Below are positions 5,687 to 8,119 of a DNA stretch of 8,119 nucleotides, one piece after another. Source of the stretch: JAZRGE01 sp045644025 (GTDB taxonomy: Bacteria; Bacillota; Clostridia; Oscillospirales; Acutalibacteraceae). The notes beneath the pieces were generated by a model. That model had not been told where the DNA came from. It saw nothing but the letters and a program-made list of their open reading frames with translations, and ran no database searches. Made by a program: the position numbers and the translations under genes. How positions within the stretch are numbered: the first letter of the stretch is position 1; every line of letters starts with the position of its first letter. The stretch spans positions 1-8,119 of the forward strand of contig JAZRGE010000064.1 in NCBI GenBank assembly GCA_045644025.1. The letters are read 5' to 3'.

Positions 5687-8119
5687 TTATTCGACCTCGG
5701 TGATCTCTTCCTCGATTACCTCTTCTTCGGGCTCTTCCACGCCCACTTCGGCAGCATCGGCCTCGGCGGCTTCGGGAGCCACGGTTTCTTCTTCATCGTC
5801 GTGAGGGGTGGGGGAGATAGAGAGCACCTTCTCGCCGTCGTCCAGTCTCATCACGCGAACACCCTTAGAGGGGCGTGCAAACTGGCTTATCTCGGCCACA
5901 GCCACACGGATAATAACACCGTTGGAGGCAATGATAATGATATCTTCCTCTTCATCATGAACCACCTTAACAGCGGCCACCTTGCCGTACTTTTCGGTGC
6001 GGTAGTTGGTGATACCCTTACCGCCTCTGGTCTGAACACGATAATCATCGTATTCGCTCTTGCGGCCGTAGCCTGTCTCGGTGATGGTGAGCAGCTTACC
6101 GCCCTCTTCACAAACAGCCATATCGATCACGTAATCGCCGGGCTTGGTCTTGATAGCGCGCACACCGCGGGCATTTCGTCCCATGGGGCGCACGTCATCC
6201 TCGTGGAAGCGGATAGCCATACCATCGTGGGTGGCCACGATAAGGGTATCGTCTCCACCTGTGAGTCTTACCCAGCAAAGCTCGTCGTCTTCGTCCAGGC
6301 CAATGGCAATAATACCTGTTTTGCGGATGTTCTTGAATTCCACAAGCTGAGTTCTCTTAATGGTGCCGTTTTTGGTGACCATTGTGACGTACTTATCTTC
6401 GTCCACTTCGGCAAAGGTGAGCAGCACGGTGATCTTCTCATTGGGCATCAAGGGCAGCAGGTTCACGATGTTCATACCCTTGGCCGTGCGGCTGCCTTCG
6501 GGAATCTCGTAGGCACGCATTTTGTAAACACGGCCCAGATTGGAGAAGAGCATCACGTAGTCGTGGGAATGGCAGGTAAACATATCGCCCACAAGGTCGT
6601 CTTCGCGGGTTGTCATACCCGTGATACCCCTGCCGCCGCGGTGCTGGGCAGAATAGGTATCGCAGGGAAGGCGCTTAATATAGCCCTTTTCGCTCATTGT
6701 GAGCACGCACTCTTCTCTGGGGATAAGATCTTCTATATCCACTTCGCCTGCTACGTCGGTGATCTCGGTGCGGCGGTCGTCGGAATATTTGTCTCTAAGA
6801 TTAAGGGAATCGGTCTTCACGATATCCAGCACTCTCTTGTGATCGGCCAGAATCTCTTGGCATTCCTTGATAAAGGCCAGCTTTTCGGCCAATTCATCCT
6901 CTATCTTCTGCTTTTCGAGACCTGCCAGCTTGCCCAACTGCATCTGCACGATAGCGGTGGTCTGCACGTCGTCGAAATCAAACCTTTCGGCCAATCTCTC
7001 CTTGGATTCGGGGATTGTCTTGGAGGTGCGGATTATGGAGATGACTTCATCGATAAAATCGATAGCCTTCTTGAGTGCTTCCAGAATGTGGGCGCGCTCC
7101 TGAGCCTTCTTCATATCAAAACGGGTGCGGCGCTCGATTATCTCGCACTGGAAATCAATGCTGTTCTGCAGCATCTCTTTAAGGGTGAGTATCTGAGGCT
7201 TACCGTTCACAATAGCGATAAGATTGGCGCCAAAGGTAGTCTGCAGCTCGGTGTAGGAGAAGAGCTTATTGAGCACCACCTGGGGATTGGCATCGCGCTT
7301 AATATCCACCACGATGCGAATACCGCCATCGCGCTTGGAGGAGTAGTCCACCACGTCGTCGATACCTTCCACACGCTTTTCGGAGGCCAGATCATAGATC
7401 TTCTTAACCAAAGCCTCTTTGCGCACCTTATAGGGGATCTCGGTGATCACGATGCGGAACTTGCCGTTGGCCATCTCTTCGATCTCTGTTTTGCCGCGCA
7501 CGATTATCTTGCCCTTGCCGGTGGCATAGGCAGCGCGAATACCGCTGCGGCCCATGATAATACCGCCTGTGGGGAAATCGGGGCCCTTGATGTGCTGGCA
7601 GAGCTCTTCAAGCTCGGCTTCGGGATTATCGATAAGGCAGCACATAGCATCGATTGCCTCGCCCAGATTGTGGGGAGGAATCTCGGTGGCCATACCAAAG
7701 GCAATACCGCTGGAGCCGTTCACCAAAAGCTGGGGGAAACGCACGGGAAGCACAGTGGGCTCCTTAAGGCGATCATCGTAGTTGGGCACGAAATCAACCG
7801 TGTCTTTATCGATATCGTCCAGCATGTTCAGCGAAAGGCGATTCATTTTAGATTCGGTGTAGCGGTAGGCGGCGGCAGGGTAGCCGTCGATATTACCGAA
7901 GTTGCCGTGGCCATCTATAAGCGGATAGCGCAGGGAGAAATCCTGAGCCATACGCACCATGGCATCATAAACCGAAGCATCACCGTGGGGATGATAGCGG
8001 CCCAGCACGGTACCAACTGTGTCGGCACACTTACGATAGGCCTTATCGGGGGTGAGTCCGTTTTCATACATAGTGTAAAGTATGCGGCGGTGAACAGGCT
8101 TCAAACCGTCTCGCACGTC
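5687..8119 (-). CDS. gyrA: DNA gyrase subunit A (N-terminal ~36 residues outside window)
   Basis: Catalytic breakage-reunion subunit of DNA gyrase, which introduces negative supercoils with GyrB and ATP. The frame enters at the right edge reading DVRDGLKPVHRR, equivalent to E. coli Asp36 onward; about 36 N-terminal residues are missing and the first in-frame GTG is not a start. Residue numbers here count that GTG-encoded Val as 1 (E. coli minus 36). The quinolone region YHPHGDASVYD (41-51) and catalytic Arg85-Tyr86 in AYRYTES are present. The C-terminal beta-pinwheel carries a GyrA box QHRGGRG (491-497), which separates gyrase from ParC/topoisomerase IV, and a second similar box QTRGGKG (695-701). 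A Glu/Asp-rich tail runs from about 773 to 809. Odd: Ala47 occupies the E. coli Ser83 position. It heads a tightly packed run with the CPBP gene and tadA; its promoter is outside. Confidence 0.97.
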   Translation of the reverse strand, partial: DVRDGLKPVHRRILYTMYENGLTPDKAYRKCADTVGTVLGRYHPHGDASVYDAMVRMAQDFSLRYPLIDGHGNFGNIDGYPAAAYRYTESKMNRLSLNMLDDIDKDTVDFVPNYDDRLKEPTVLPVRFPQLLVNGSSGIAFGMATEIPPHNLGEAIDAMCCLIDNPEAELEELCQHIKGPDFPTGGIIMGRSGIRAAYATGKGKIIVRGKTEIEEMANGKFRIVITEIPYKVRKEALVKKIYDLASEKRVEGIDDVVDYSSKRDGGIRIVVDIKRDANPQVVLNKLFSYTELQTTFGANLIAIVNGKPQILTLKEMLQNSIDFQCEIIERRTRFDMKKAQERAHILEALKKAIDFIDEVISIIRTSKTIPESKERLAERFDFDDVQTTAIVQMQLGKLAGLEKQKIEDELAEKLAFIKECQEILADHKRVLDIVKTDSLNLRDKYSDDRRTEITDVAGEVDIEDLIPREECVLTMSEKGYIKRLPCDTYSAQHRGGRGITGMTTREDDLVGDMFTCHSHDYVMLFSNLGRVYKMRAYEIPEGSRTAKGMNIVNLLPLMPNEKITVLLTFAEVDEDKYVTMVTKNGTIKRTQLVEFKNIRKTGIIAIGLDEDDELCWVRLTGGDDTLIVATHDGMAIRFHEDDVRPMGRNARGVRAIKTKPGDYVIDMAVCEEGGKLLTITETGYGRKSEYDDYRVQTRGGKGITNYRTEKYGKVAAVKVVHDEEEDIIIIASNGVIIRVAVAEISQFARPSKGVRVMRLDDGEKVLSISPTPHDDEEETVAPEAAEADAAEVGVEEPEEEVIEEEITEVE

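Noticed and set aside
5687..8119. ParC/topoisomerase IV subunit A instead of GyrA
   Set aside because: The canonical-type GyrA box (QHRGGRG) and a full set of pinwheel repeats are present, which ParC lacks.

Overview
The window reads as an ordinary chromosomal housekeeping segment from a low-to-moderate GC, Gram-positive-type bacterium, most likely a gut-type Clostridia (Bacillota). This placement is inferred from strong purine-rich Shine-Dalgarno sites, the protein variants (a Firmicute-style TadA, a GyrA with RGG-type boxes) and the clustered glycolytic genes. The species cannot be named from the sequence.

Layout, left to right. The 3' end of a plus-strand SGNH/GDSL-type hydrolase gene (2-466) runs into a bidirectional intrinsic terminator (478-502). 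Everything to the right is on the minus strand and is therefore transcribed right to left. The most upstream gene is gyrA (5687-8119, 5' end cut by the window edge). It is followed, with almost no spacing, by a CPBP-family membrane protease-like gene (4651-5685) and tadA (4202-4654). CPBP starts one base after the gyrA stop, and tadA starts in an ATGA overlap with the CPBP stop. After an 89-bp gap holding a good sigma-A-type promoter and a cluster of TGGCA half-sites comes a lower-glycolysis block: pgk (2901-4112), tpiA (2118-2888) and gpmI (516-2054).

The three glycolytic enzymes cover triose-phosphate interconversion, 1,3-bisphosphoglycerate to 3-phosphoglycerate, and 3-phosphoglycerate to 2-phosphoglycerate. 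The gap and eno genes that often flank them are absent here. pgk and tpiA are separated by 12 bp, but a textbook terminator-like hairpin sits between tpiA and gpmI, so gpmI is probably expressed only by partial read-through. The gyrA-CPBP-tadA group looks translationally coupled; what gyrase, a membrane CAAX-type protease and a tRNA deaminase share functionally is not evident.

I see no mobile element, CRISPR array, tRNA/rRNA or clearly novel multi-gene system. No gene-free stretch exceeds 300 bases. The points most worth a second look are the intra-operon terminator, the putative operator at the pgk promoter, and the alanine at the quinolone-critical serine position of GyrA.
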